Shown: in pieces, positions 35,591 to 47,110 of the stretch
Position numbering within the stretch: position 1 is the stretch's first letter
How the letters are laid out: the number at the start of each line of letters is the position of its first letter
NCBI GenBank assembly: GCA_021234155.1
Contig: JAJEKV010000072.1
Coordinates: 6,243,676-6,307,675, forward strand
DNA: 64,000 bases
Origin: Isoetes taiwanensis
Taxonomy: Eukaryota > Streptophyta > Lycopodiopsida > Isoetales > Isoetaceae
Direction of reading: 5' to 3'
Notes under the pieces: model-generated
What the model saw: only the letters and a program-made list of their open reading frames with translations
Told to the model about the DNA's origin: nothing
Databases searched by the model: none
Translations under genes and position numbers: made by a program

Positions 35591-35971
35591 GTTCCCGAGA
35601 CTTTGTTGAGACAAAATTTGCAGATACAAAATTTTAGAGATAACAGCTTGGAGACAAAATAATTGGAGAAAACAATTGGATTTAATTCAAATAATTTTAT
35701 GTACAGAAAAATTGTTCGAAGAACACTGTTTGAAGAAAATTTTATGACGAAAACTGCTTGATTTCATTCATAAGAGTTATATGTACAGATGCCCGAAGGC
35801 TTGTAAGCAGCTGCCCGAAGGCTTTTCACAAAATTACAGGAAAAAAATGCCCTGAGGCGGTCCAAAGCTTCGTAAGCAACCAAAAAAAAAGGGCCCCCCG
35901 GATCTCGCATCATTGATCTTCCACGCCCGCAAAAAAAGAAGAAAGAAAGGTGTTAGAAAAGAAAGAAATGT

Positions 35972-35973
<2 letters not shown>

Positions 35974-36002
<29 letters not shown>
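35974..36002 (+). repeat. Poly-A run (~29 bases)
   Basis: Uninterrupted A run; on the minus strand it is a T run directly after the stop codon of the acidic-protein exon. Confidence 0.9.
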
Positions 36003-36005
<3 letters not shown>

Positions 36006-36345
36006 GACATGCAAACCTGGTTCATCTCTCAACCATTCTAAGAATTGGTCGAATTGTCGACCTTCTTCCGAATCTTCTACCTCCGCCTCCTCCTCCTCCT
36101 CTTCCGAGATTTCATTCTCTGTTTCAGGGTCAAGCCAACCCCGAGCCCGAGCGGCCATGTGCTCTTGAGAGCTCAACTCCTCCTCTTCCTCCTCTTCCTC
36201 CTCTTCATCGGAGGAGGAATCGAGGAGAATTGGGCAAGAAAATCTATGAGGGGGGAGGGGAATAGAGGGGTTCTTCAACCCGACGTCTCTTTGAGGGAGA
36301 CCTCGGGTTCTTCATGAAGTTCGAAAACCGAGGTGAACGCTTCAT
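36003..36345 (-). pseudogene. Acidic-protein exon with NLS-like start
   Basis: The minus strand begins with ATG at 36345 in a good context (GCCGCCATG) and reads MKRSPRFSNFMKNPRSPSKR, RRVEEP (basic, NLS-like), then reaches a stop. In a second frame (ORF 36003-36278) it continues as RFSCPILLDSSSDEEEEEEE, QEHMAARARGWLDPETENE, ISEEEEEEAEVEDSEEGRQF and FLEWLRDEPGLHV. One frame change around 36245 would separate the two. A TATA box (CCTATATAAA, 36396-36405) lies 50 bp upstream. The acidic stretch comes from a (GAG/GAA) repeat. This looks like a first exon of a nuclear protein; family unknown. Confidence 0.4.
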
Positions 36346-36380
36346 GGCGGCGAAAAAAATTTGGACGTAATGGAGGTCTT

Positions 36381-36405
36381 GAGAGCGTGAACCGATTTAT
36401 ATAGG
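36381..36405 (-). promoter_or_regulatory. TATA-box promoter block, second copy
   Basis: CCTATATAAATCGG followed by TTCACGCTCTC on the minus strand, matching 29122-29147. It sits at the expected distance upstream of the ATG at 36345. Confidence 0.5.
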
Positions 36406-36417
36406 GTTAATTAGAAA

Positions 36418-36812
36418 TTAGCGTGAATAATTTATTGCCTCAAATAACACGCCAAAGCGTCATTTAAATTCCGCCCGACTATATCATCTAGGGTATATTA
36501 TTATGGATAATAAATTCTCCGCGCCTATCGGCTATATGTCTTTTTAAAATCATATATCCAAATTTTCGATAATTAAAATTAGGATATATTTATATAAATG
36601 TCATTTCCTTGTTGTTGCCACGAAAATTCTTGTTTTAAATGATTTCATTTATGCCCATTGTTATTATTATATTAAACCTATTTCCAAGGAATTTCTTGCT
36701 TTTAAAAATTTTTTATTTACCTCTACATATTCCATAAATGTACGTACTTTTTTTTATCTTATGGTGTAATAATTTTTTCCTACTCATTGACTAAAAAGGG
36801 TGCAATTTGCCT
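36418..36812. other. AT-rich spacer with GCGTG repeat copy 2
   Basis: GCGTGAATAATT repeat at 36418-36454, then AT-rich sequence without recognisable features up to a splice-acceptor-like TTTGCCTAG at 36814. Confidence 0.4.
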
Positions 36813-36814
36813 AG

Positions 36815-38047
36815 GTCAATGGTGCCTCTCCAACTCAAGATGGTGTGCAACATATTGAAAAGAGCAATATCAATGAAAAACCAACTCCTAGCAAGAATGT
36901 TGAAGAAAAACAATTAGTCCTCTATAGTAGGGTGCAATGGAGGAACAAGAATGTGAGAATCATGCACAAGTGCAACAAGGAAATAGTAGGCCAAGGAGTC
37001 ATTGTGCTAGCGCATCCCGGTCAAGTCATTAATGATGAAAGGCTAGGGGAAGACAATATTGGTATTGCAATTTCGATGTTGGAAGACAACTGGAAAGGTA
37101 AAGGTTTGGGTGACAAGGAATGTTTTGGTTGTGTCAAGCAATTGGAGGTTCCTTGCATCATGGCATGGCCTATAAGTAGTGTTCAATTTGTGGAGGATTA
37201 TATTTTTCCAGAGCCTGAGGTTGTTGGGGACAATGATTGTCTTGATATTGATCCATTGGCGTTGGAACTCTAAACCTAGGCAAAAGGGGAGAAGTATCAG
37301 TTGCCAGACATTATCCTAGCAAAAGAGCCAAGTTGAATAGTGACACCAAACGTGAGACAATGGTGAAGGTTAGGGGCTCAGATTGTTGTTGGAGTGCTTG
37401 TATGCAATTCTTTACAATAGAACAATTGGTGGAAGCAAGAGCCACTTTTCAAGAGTACACTGTTGATGAGAGGAGGACCTACATGTACACAATCTTCGAG
37501 CATGCACTTCAAGATGAAAGAAACCCAAACGAAAAAAGATACCCTTTTGCTAGGCAAATGGATATGTGCAAAAAGCATGGCAGAGTATCCATGCAATTCC
37601 AACTTCTTCATGGCATAATTGGCAAAAAAAAAAGTGAGGGGGAACGTGGATTGCTTTACATGGAAATAATGGTTTGTTGAGACCAACAGCTAGGACCTTG
37701 GCTGCCAGGGAGATATTTGAAAAATATATTGATTTCAATGCAGAGTCTATGCCACACAAAAGTAGAAGGGATGAAAAGGGAAGAGCAGTTGTTGAGAAAA
37801 GGTTGCCATCACATTGTACTCAAAAGAGTATTTTGGAAGAAGTGAATTCCCTACTTCGAGAATTGGGAATTCTTCCAATATCCCAACCTAGCTTTAGTAG
37901 GTTATGGAAGAAGCATTTCAATCATGTCACCATAGCAACTTCAAACAACTTTGCAAAGTGCAATTTATGTGCTAAGTTGAAGGAGACTCTTGATAAGACT
38001 GTGCAACCTAGTCAAAGGGCTAGGATAAGGGAGCATATGAAGGACCA
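36815..38047 (+). pseudogene. DUF7869-like transposase gene, 5' part
   Basis: After the acceptor-like TTTGCCTAG the plus strand gives an N-terminal module (QLVLYSRVQWRNKNV, GQGVIVLAHPGQVINDERLG, CIMAWPISSVQFVEDYIFPE) like those in plant transposon-encoded proteins. Next come KRAKL and WSACMQFFTIEQLVEARATF, CKKHGRVSMQFQLLHGIIG, MPHKSRRDEKGRAVVEKRLP, ISQPSFSRLWKKHFNHVTIA and FAKCNLCAKLKETLDK with a CX2C pair. This order, ending in REHMKDH, matches the region preceding the catalytic part in large eukaryotic proteins carrying DUF7869, probably DDE-type transposases. Frame changes near 37275-37330 and 37670 show decay. The gene resumes at 42226, after a 4.17-kb insertion. Confidence 0.65.
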
Positions 38048-38280
38048 TATAACAAGGTGACCTAGCAAACGCACTAATGACCTGTGGTGCAATTGCAGAT
38101 TCCTTTTTTGAAAACACGTAAATTTGGTATTTTTGACCTTTTTTAAAAAAAAACGGGCACCAAAAAAAAGTTTCAATCCAAAAAGTACACATTTAACAGA
38201 GGACGACATTTTTTGCTTCAAGTCAAACTAAAAAATAGTACTTTTTTTAAACACTAAAATGCAAGGGAAAAGAAATATGT

Positions 38281-38464
38281 CTATGCGCGCATAGATATGA
38301 CAGTATAATTGAATTATTTCACAAACGTTTTTTTAATATCAAGGGAACGTTTGTTTTGCAGTAACTTCTTCTTTAGTATCAGAATCAATGAGCGCGTATA
38401 GTGTTTTGCGTGTAAAGCACTTGAATGTTTTTTCTATGTATAGTGTTTGCCTATGCATGCATAG
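38281..38464. repeat. Subterminal palindromes, left side
   Basis: CTATGCGCGCATAG at 38281-38294, CTATGTATAG at 38434-38443 and CTATGCATGCATAG at 38451-38464 lie within 420 bp of the left terminus. Confidence 0.75.
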
Positions 38465-38810
38465 ACAGTAACAATTTATATTCCTTCAAAAACCCTAGGT
38501 TTGTGAAATAATCATGAAAAAGAGCTATTGATAAGATTTTTTTGCCTCCACGATATAAAATAATAAGTCCATATATATGACCATTATGCTTGAGTAATAC
38601 ACTCATTCTAAGTACAAAGACTATGTAATTTGATATGTCCCAAAATAACATGCCACAACCCCGTGAACTTCCTCACTTTTCCGAACATTTTTCTCCTCTT
38701 CAACCAAATGCTCTTGTGTTCGAGAGGCTTTTCTTTGTCTAAGCTCAAAACAAAGTTCTTTCAAAATATTTTTCCTCGTTTGTCCTGTCCATGCGCGGCG
38801 TGCGCGAAAG

Positions 38811-38960
38811 CTTTTTGTTTGTCTGCGTCTATGAGCGCATAGGCAAAATCTTCTTCGTTTGTCTGCGTCTATGCGTGCATAGGCAAAAGTTTATAGGCAA
38901 AAGCTTTTTTGTTTGTCTGAGTTTATGCTCGCATAGGCAAAAGTTTTTTTTGTTTGTCTA
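38811..38960. repeat. Tandem array of palindrome units
   Basis: Three to four units of about 40-54 bp, each GTTTGTCTGCGTCTATG-x-GCGCATAGGCAAAA with a central palindrome at 38829, 38869 and 38924. Further single palindromes occur at 39433, 39518 and 39605 and, on the right side, at 41522, 41781 and 41819. Confidence 0.8.
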
Positions 38961-41900
38961 TGTAAAAACTGAAAATTTTGTGTGTTTTTGAGTCTCGGTT
39001 GTAAAAAATAAAATAAAAAAACTAATAGCAACGTAAAACAAGCACATCTGTAAAGACAACCATAAATACGAAATGCAAAAAAAAAAAAACTTACACATTT
39101 GAATGACAATCTAAAAAGCAAGATTGATTATATTTTAAAAAGCAAGACTGATTATATTTTAGAACTTACAAGAACGTAACAAAGCAACTAACATACAATT
39201 GACATTAAAACATTCAAAAACTCATTGTCGATCTTTGCATAAGCATATAGAAGTAGTTGTATGCTTTAACAAATGCAAAAATTCCTTGCTTTGCTTTGTA
39301 AGTTTTAACTCGAGGACAACAATTACAAGTTGACTTTGTGGCATCTTTGCAAATAATAACATTTTCCAAGTTTATACACTAATGAACATAGGAACCAAAG
39401 CATAAAAGCTCATAGAGTGGACACAGACATGTTATGCGTGCATAGAATGAATGAAATAAACTAGCTACCCGCCTATCGCACATGGCCGAGGAGTTTCTAA
39501 ATAGTATGCCCCCTCGCCTATGAGCGCATGGGCGAGCACCTACAATTATAAGCGCCTATCCTATATCGCTCACAAAGCTAGAGTTTTAGAATATATTGTT
39601 TGTTTATGCATGCATAGACAAACAACAAATTTTAAAGCTCTCTACCTATGCCAAGATAGACCACGCTTAAATTTTTAGCAACAAAGTCTAAAAAGCTTTT
39701 GCCTATGCTCCGTGAGACAACAGTAATTTCTTAATATCATTTTCCATTGAATGGTACGTAATGAAAATAGCTACTACATAAGAAAAGCTTTTAGAGAGAT
39801 GAAGAAGTTTTTTTAAAGCCCCCGTGGTCCTTCAAAGCTTCAAGAAATAATTGAATCCTAGATCTTTCTGAATTATAACAACAGTATAACAATCTTTCTT
39901 GAGCATGGGTAGAAACTACCAAAATATAAAAAAAGGCGATGAATCCCGATCGATCTCAAAGAAAAGGGGTTTATCCGCAATTTTTTATGACCGTAATTAC
40001 AATAACTAATAAAGAACCCGCAAAACGACCTCCAATTAGTTGCAAAAAAAATCGCAATATTATCATAACTTAGTTGTGGAATTGTACAAAAACATTCACC
40101 TGTTTCCATAAAATCTTGTGTTGTAGCTTAAAAACACATTCGTTTCAAGAAAACAACCAGAGCCGCCAATCGAGATAACAGAGTAAACAGATGATAGCAG
40201 CCAAACGGGTGCTCCTACATCTGCGAGTACCAATAAACAGTGTTGCACCCAATCTCATGGTTAAGCAAATAAATAGCACCTTTATTTAAAAATGCGTACC
40301 TTTATTTAAAAATAGATACTTTCCCAGCCAACATGATACACAGAATTAAGGCACTCCCCGAAATGATTTTATGATTGCAATCTACTAAGTGAGAATCAAT
40401 TAGTTGAACATTACTATTTAAGCATTGCCAAATAATCTGAAAAATGTCAAATGCCAACCAAATTGAAATATGGAAAACGTTTCATATGACCCATCCCGCA
40501 AAAAAAGCAAAGATGTTACATCGCCTATATATGTGAGATCCGACGCGAAAACGTGGAGCCCGCAAAAAATAGCAAAAGACACGCCGGGGAACAACAGAAT
40601 GCCCGCATACTTTGTCATTTTCCCAATCTCTAGAAACACGCCATCGGCATCATGCAAAGCTAGCAATAACGGCCAAGCCAACACGAAAAAATCGCAATGC
40701 ATTAATTATTGATACCGAGACACACAAACAAGGCAAGAATTTAAAGAAGTATACCTGGCCATAAAAGAAAACACAATCGATCATCAGAAGCAACATGATG
40801 GAGCATGCTCACAACAAAGTCTTTTCCTTCTCATCTCCCGGAAAAGAAGTGCAAATATGCTATAGACATAAAAATCCACTTGCAAAGGAGTATAATACTT
40901 TCAATTTTAACCCGAGACTAAAGAAATCTACGTAAGACTAAAATCCAAGCACATTGATCTCGGAAAAAGGTGCGGAAGGATTCTCACTTAGCTTTTGCTT
41001 CGCCATACTTGACTCCCGTGTCCTACCCAAAATTGTTTTGTATCTCCTCAACCATGGCTCTCGATATGTAATAAGCACTCCAAAAAGATTTCTACAGATA
41101 AATAGTACACAAGTTTCCAACCCCATTCCTTGAACTTCACATGTAATTTCTTTACTTCTTCCCGCTCTGCTTTGCTAAGTTTCTTAAATAAATGAACGCA
41201 ACCTGGAAGGCCGCCAACAGAGCGGACATGAAAATAAATTTGGGTTTCCTAAGTTAAACAAATTTAGCTTCCTGGTTCGACCGATAGAGAAGCTTACCCG
41301 ATAAGACCTCGAAGAAATAGGGTTTGGAAATACAAATTTTGAAATCTGGCGTTGATGGCCCTCAATCGGGCGCCGATGATCTTAAACACATGAAAGTATG
41401 ATAAGCCGATCTTTGAAACAAAGTCCGGGCGATTAAGCGATTTTGGGACAAAGGGGAAGACTCGAAACAAAGAAAATATGCCTTTCCTATGCGCCAAGAT
41501 AACACATCACGAAAGATTTGCCCATGTGCGCATGGGCACTACCTACCGTGTCCTTTTCCTACCCACCCATTCTTTTCCACTACCTCTTTTGGTTTTCTTT
41601 TCGACCCTACTAGGTTCTTTTTCCTACCCGCCTAATTTTTTTTCGACAACCTACTAGTTTTAGTTCCGAATACGTACATGTGCATATATGGACCTCTCTT
41701 AAACCTGCGATATTTTATGAGCGAAATGATATCTTTTATTTATCTTTTACCTCTTACGATTAATAAGAAAGTTGCCATGCCATGCGCGCATAGCTTGACA
41801 ATTTGTTTTTCTAAATGGCTATGTGCACATAGCATGCTCAGTAATATTTTTAGCGATGGGTATACATGCACAATGTCTTGGTGTGTCTTGTTTGTCGCTT

Positions 41901-42225
41901 GTCTTGTTTGTCGCACATTTTAGCCTTTAGTTTTGGTCAAGATTCTAGTGGTTCTTCAATTTCTCCATTTTCCAGGTACATCCCAAATTCACCTAAATGT
42001 GATTCTAATTTTACACCTAATTTGGAGGTGTAAAATTAACAAAGCAAAAATTTCCAGTAACTTTGGACCCTAAAATGGGTCACGCAATTGTAAATTGAGG
42101 GCCATTTTTGTAATTGACCCCCTAAAAGTGGCAAAATTTAAGGTTTTTTTAGGGAATCTTTGAAAGATTCTTTTTTGTGGTGCAAATGCAGGTCATTAGT
42201 GCGTTTGCTAGGTCACCTTGTTATA

Positions 42226-43876
42226 TGACTGACCAACTATCATGTAGATCATGTTATTGGATGTGGAGGACTTTATCTGCATTGGAACCCAATAACTATT
42301 TATGTATTATACATGACAAGATGGACCAGCAAAAGACTTGTCTTCCACAATTCAAGTACATACCAAAGTCATGTGGAAGATCATACCCTTTACAGGTCTC
42401 AATGACTGGGGCAATCTTGCATGGGCAGAATCAAACCTACTATGGCCATTTTAGTTTGGAGTTGTGGAGTGATGGTCCAGATTTTCATATTGGGAGTATC
42501 ATGAGGTGTTTGAGAAACTATGAAAATGGATACAATGGTCACCTCGAGACCTTACAACTAGCCGTGCACTACATAGAGCATTGTTAGATGGAAACCCTAA
42601 CAATATTGAAAAAGTTCAAGAAGGCAAGGTTTAGGAAGCATGGGTCTAATGAACATGTTGGAGCTTCAACTTCACGCTAAACCTCAAGATCTACCTAAAA
42701 GGTTTCTCTTGCTACTTGATAATTGTGGCCGGCCAAAATAAGAACAGTGGATGTTTTCTTTCCTATCCTACTTAACAAAATTGTGGGGATATTTGAAAGA
42801 GTTAATTTAGGGTTTCTTATGCCCTGCATACCCATGAGGATGTGGATGCATTATTTGGCAAATATAGTTGTATAATGGCAAAACAAAGGACCAACTTTCC
42901 TAGGCTAATGGAAATCTTGCATGAATGCACTACTCCAAACCCTATAGCTTCTCTCATAGAAGAAGTGCCCGATTGGAAGAGCTTTGTGGATGGTTATACA
43001 TTGGATCTTGAAGGTCATTCCAGGCCTCTGCAGTTCACTTTTTGGGTGAGAGATGGGATTCCAATCTTCCAATGGAAGATGAGACCTTCAGAGGATGAGT
43101 GGAGAGGAGGGGAGGAAATATGGCGTAGAGATGAGAATGGCAAGCCTATGATACCTCTAGGTCAACCAAAAGCTTTAAAACCTACTAAAGAAGTGAAGCA
43201 ATTGGGATTGACTAAGGAAGGAATCCAAGACTATATAAAGCATTGGCAAACCAATCCAGATGACACCAACCGTGCCTTGGTGGCTTACTGGAAGAAGGTG
43301 ATTAACCTGTTGGGGGAGATAGACACATCCTCAGATGAATTGAAAGAAGGGTGGTTGCCTAAAACTAGGTGGAAGACCTTAGCGGTGCTGAGGATTTTGA
43401 TGACACCTTTAGTAAGTAGCATTCGCAAGCAATATGCTCCTCCTCCTTCTGACAAACACTATGTTGGTCCTTAGAACAATAGGCCAAAGTTTCTAGGCAT
43501 GGATGCTTATGAACCTTTCACTGACTTGGAATGCCACCAATTTGTGGTAGTAAAGCCAGCAGATTTAGATACATATCCAGTGTGGTTGGGGTTCACTATC
43601 TCTGATATTTGCAAAGAAGAAAGTAATATTAACTTCAACCATGTGCGGGTGGAATGGTGGTGTCCAGTGCATCAGTTGACCAATGTATCGGATAAAGAAA
43701 GGTACTCAGATTGTTGGACAAAGAGATGGAGGAGAAATTCGAGTGATCCTGATCTTTGGCTAGACTATGAAAGTGTTTTGTACTCATGGACTCCAAACAC
43801 TATTCCAGCTAGAAATGCGAGAATTACAATACCTCAGGATGTCAGGAAGAAGGCTATGATATTTGGGGGTGCTTGA
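42226..43876 (+). pseudogene. DUF7869-like transposase gene, 3' part
   Basis: The plus strand resumes with MTDQLSCRSCYWMWRTLSAL, then EPNNYLCIIHDKMDQQKTCL, PQFKYIPKSC, ILHGQNQTYYGHFSLELWSD and IGSIMRCLRNYENGYNGHLE (42226-42587). Around 42680-42870 it gives LPKRFLLLLDNCGR then HEDVDALFGKY, corresponding to the conserved L-DN and GHTHEDID-F motifs of the family, likely part of an acidic catalytic site. The C-terminal region (IPIFQWKMRPSEDEWRGGEE, ALVAYWKKVINLLGE, GWLPKTRWKTL, WLDYESVLYSWTP) runs to 43876. Stops or frame changes near 42587-42700, 42730, 42787, 42835 and 43474 make it a pseudogene. The assignment rests on recall of family wording. Confidence 0.65.
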
Positions 43877-44376
43877 AGAAAGTTGAATAACTATGTAAAT
43901 TTTTGTTATCACGTTTTTATGATATGGTGCTATATTGTGAAATATTTACTATTTTGTAAATAACATGATATTACGTTTTCATAATTTTGAGGTGAAATGT
44001 GTGAATTTGAATATGCTACTAAAAACATGCAATATGAAATTTGTCCCAAAATTAAGACATAAACCCAATTTAATTGAATGATGGTTATAACCGGTTTTCC
44101 TTTTCTTCCATCTCACATTTTAATCTTCCATTCATGGTTTTTTTTTGTGAGATGACGTTTTCAAATTTAGAGAATCCAACATGCTGTTGAAATGGATATT
44201 TTGCATTTGAGGGTAATAGTTAGTTTGTGGATTATGCTTCAAGTAGAGGAAACATTTGTATTGGTCTCTTGTATTCTAAAAGAACTAATCTGTTATATTC
44301 CATCGTGCTAACGTTACGATTTTGGCCTTCATCTTCGTTAATGCTGCAACAGGTTTAAGATGGGACCATTCGCATC
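43877..44376. other. AT-rich spacer
   Basis: No feature recognised. Confidence 0.4.
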
Positions 44377-46016
44377 ATGAAGCTCAAAATCAAGGTCCAT
44401 AGCATTTGTTTGGCACAGTTTTCAAGGTATCTGTTTAGTGCAGGCTTTCAACCTTTGGGTTTCTCCAAATCCATCTTCAAAGTGTTTGGCTTTAGAGAGA
44501 AATTTTATATTATAATATTATCAATGTCTTCCAAATTTGGATTCATAATTTGGCATGTGCTGCTCTTATATTGATGTGCTGCTCTTTTGTTAATGAATCA
44601 GTTCATGCACATGTCCTTATATTCTTTATCTATCTGAAACTATGTTATTGGCTGGCACAATCTCGCTGGCAGGACACAAGAAAGGGTTTGTTATTTCATT
44701 ATTCTCAAATTTTGCTACTATTATATCCTTTAAATGGCATTCCTCACTTTAAACATCTTCAATTCTAAATGGAATTCTGCTCTGCAACTTAATAGATCTT
44801 CATATAACGTTAGACTATAGCAAGAGTGATGTCCCTCCATGGAGTTTTTATTCCTCCTCCTGCATCTGCATCTGCAGAGTAGTTAACATAGAATGAGTGC
44901 AACAGTTAACATAGAATCAGTGGAACAATTTGTGCATCATAGAAATGCCTGGAGCAAATGAAATCAGTTGTAGTGCACCACGGTTAATGCTATAGTAGTA
45001 GGTACATGTCTAAATAATCTAAGCTAATTGGATTGCCTTCATGTTGTGCAGGTCTGATGCTTTTGCATATATGTTTTATGGCCTCCACTATTGTTAATCC
45101 AGCAGATAAGTCTATTTCAGTTAAGCCATAGGTTATTCTTGAAGAATCTGCAAAATTTTGCTGTATAATCTTCTAGAGTTGAGGTAGTTTAGAGTTGTTG
45201 AATATGTTTTTGATTGTGAATGCAGATCTATTCATATTTGCAAACTGGCTCTATGGTCGTTGGAATTGCTATCCTTGGCTGTCTCTCCATGCAGTAGATG
45301 CTCAACACTGTGAAGGTGCAACCTCAGGGTACTCTTTTATCTTAAAAAGAGATCTATGTCATTGTGGAGACTACACAATTTCTGCTTGATAGGCATAAAA
45401 TGGTGCTTTTTGCAGAATTACAATGGGAGTTTTTAGGGCCAACATATGTTATTGGACCGTAATTTTCATTCCTTGGTTTTTCTTACATGGCTGCTATCCT
45501 ATGTGCAGACATGATGACCAAGGGGATTAGACTCCACCTCTTGCCTGGAGTTTAGTATCAAGATATTTGCTTGAAGCTATGAAGATCCAACATCAAGATT
45601 TCATGCCGTTATGGTGTGCAATCACTCATTTTGTTGCTTTAATGATCATCTCTAATGCATTTAATTGTTTTATTGTGCTTCGTAATCCATCATTGTGCTG
45701 ATGCAGGTGGTGCACAATGTGATGTTTGGTTGTAGAGATGGTCATCACATTCAATCGAAGGTGCATCTTTTCTTTAATCGTCATTGTAATAAATGTGCCT
45801 TCAATAAGCTTCAGTAGAAAGGTTATACACATTGTCAATGAAATATTTTTTGCATCTAACTTCTGCATATACATTGTACAGATTGTGGTAGCTAACTGTC
45901 TATACATGTATCCTACCCATCCGAAGATGTACATACATAAGCATGGGTATGATGATCAGCAATTCTATAACCCTGCATTTCCAACTGAGTTGAACACAAG
46001 TGACGTGATCTGCTAA
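44377..46016 (+). pseudogene. Eroded multi-exon gene, unidentified
   Basis: Exon-like blocks with acceptor-like AG borders occur on the plus strand: LRWDHSHHEAQNQ near 44356-44395, LFIFANWLYGRWNCYPWLSL through DAQHCEGATSG near 45226-45330, and PPLAWSLVSRYLLEAMKIQH through DFMPLW near 45535-45612 (after one in-frame stop). Next are VVHNVMFGCRDGHHIQSK near 45708-45762, flanked by CAG and GTGCAT, and IVVANCLYMYPTHPKMYIHK, YDDQQFYNPAFPTELNTSDV ending in a stop at 46016. Composition is gene-like, and the last block looks like a genuine C-terminal exon. I cannot name the family; exon order is inferred from splice-like borders only. Confidence 0.35.
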
Positions 46017-47110
46017 CAAATTGAGCCAGCAATAAGCTTTTCACAATCTTTGCAGAAGAGCTCTTCTACATTCTAGAATGGGACTCGCAAGAAACCAACA
46101 AACCGCCCGATAGATAGGCTTCTCATTCATCTCAGCAGATTTTCTACAATGGTGGACAGTGGGTAGCCGCACACATGCGAACTACCCACGAAAAATAAAG
46201 GGAAAATCCAATTAGATCATTTGGACCCCAAAAAAATACAATGCTAATAGATGAGTGGCTGATGTACTGCTTAGAAAGCTTATCACCCATTAAAAACCAG
46301 CCCTTCGGGTTTTCGAGGAAAAACCTAGTGATAAGCCTTCCGACGAAGGGGCTTAGACAAGCGTAAAGGCATAGAATCGGCTCCCAAAACCCCGCGCATG
46401 GAGAAGTCGAAACGATCTTTTTCGCCAACTTTGTACACGCACATCACCAACACAACAAGCGAGAAAACATACCGAATAGCATCACCCGTGGAAAAATCAC
46501 CCAGTAGGTGGAAAAATATGATAAACGGAACTTGTACAAAATATAATAAACAAAGAAGGGGGGGAGGGTGGGTTCAAGAGAATAAGGTACCGCCGAGAGA
46601 AGAGGAAGCCGATGAGTCGTGGATGCGTAAACGCCAAAATAGTCGAATTCCCAACCAAAACGGGCATGCGCCGCCGCGCGATGCATGCATGACATGCATG
46701 CTCGTCCCCATTCTAGAATGGCGATCCGATGTCCGGATCGATGCGATTCTAGAATGGGACTCGAAGCAAAAACAACAAACCGCCCGACTATCGAGAAACT
46801 TCCTTACAAACTAGGATCGGGGACGAAGGTCACGGAAGGGAGGCCAAAGGCCCGGTAAAGGATAGCAAGAAAGATACCAAATTGGCTAAACCAGCAGAAG
46901 AAGCCCCTCCCCTCGCCTCGGAAACAATTCAAGAGAATAAGGTACTGCTGAGAGAAGAGGAAGCGCCGATGAGTCGTGGATGCAGAAACGCGCCTGAAAT
47001 AGTCGAATTCCCAACCAGAACGGGCATGCGCCGCCCGCATGCATGCATGACATGCATGCTCGTCCCATTCTAGAATGGCGATCCGATGTCTCGGATCGAT
47101 GCGATTAATA
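46017..47110. repeat. Tandem duplication (~355-bp period) with TTCTAGAATGG motifs
   Basis: About 180 bp at 46574-46760 (CAAGAGAATAAGGTAC...GAATTCCCAACCA...GACATGCATGCTCGTCCC...GGCGATCCGATGTC) recurs at 46929-47105. TTCTAGAATGG(G/C) appears at about 46073, 46713, 46750 and 47069, and two of these precede GACTCG...CAACAAACCGCCCGA. The plus-strand frames across it (46398-46814, 46882-47073) are low-confidence and mirrored on the minus strand. Confidence 0.8.

Larger units (their letters stand above)
38052..42221. mobile_element. 4.17-kb TIR DNA transposon, non-autonomous, inside the DUF7869-like gene
   Basis: The left end ACAAGGTGACCTAGCAAAC... (38052-38084) is the exact reverse complement of 42189-42221 over 33 bases; homology continues weakly inward. 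The flanks are TATA on both sides. A TA target duplication would restore the host frame (MKDH then MTDQLS), while TATA would create a stop, so TA is favoured. A 2-bp TA target suggests a Tc1/mariner-like or related superfamily, but TIR sequence and size are not typical and I do not assign one. No transposase frame was found; the longest interior frames (80-94 codons) show no domain. Subterminal regions carry many CTATG-x-GCGCATAG palindromes. Another right end lies at 62815-62847. Confidence 0.8.

Noticed and set aside
38811-38960. CRISPR-like array
   Set aside because: Repeats are palindromic transposon motifs with irregular, similar spacers; no cas genes, and the host is a plant.
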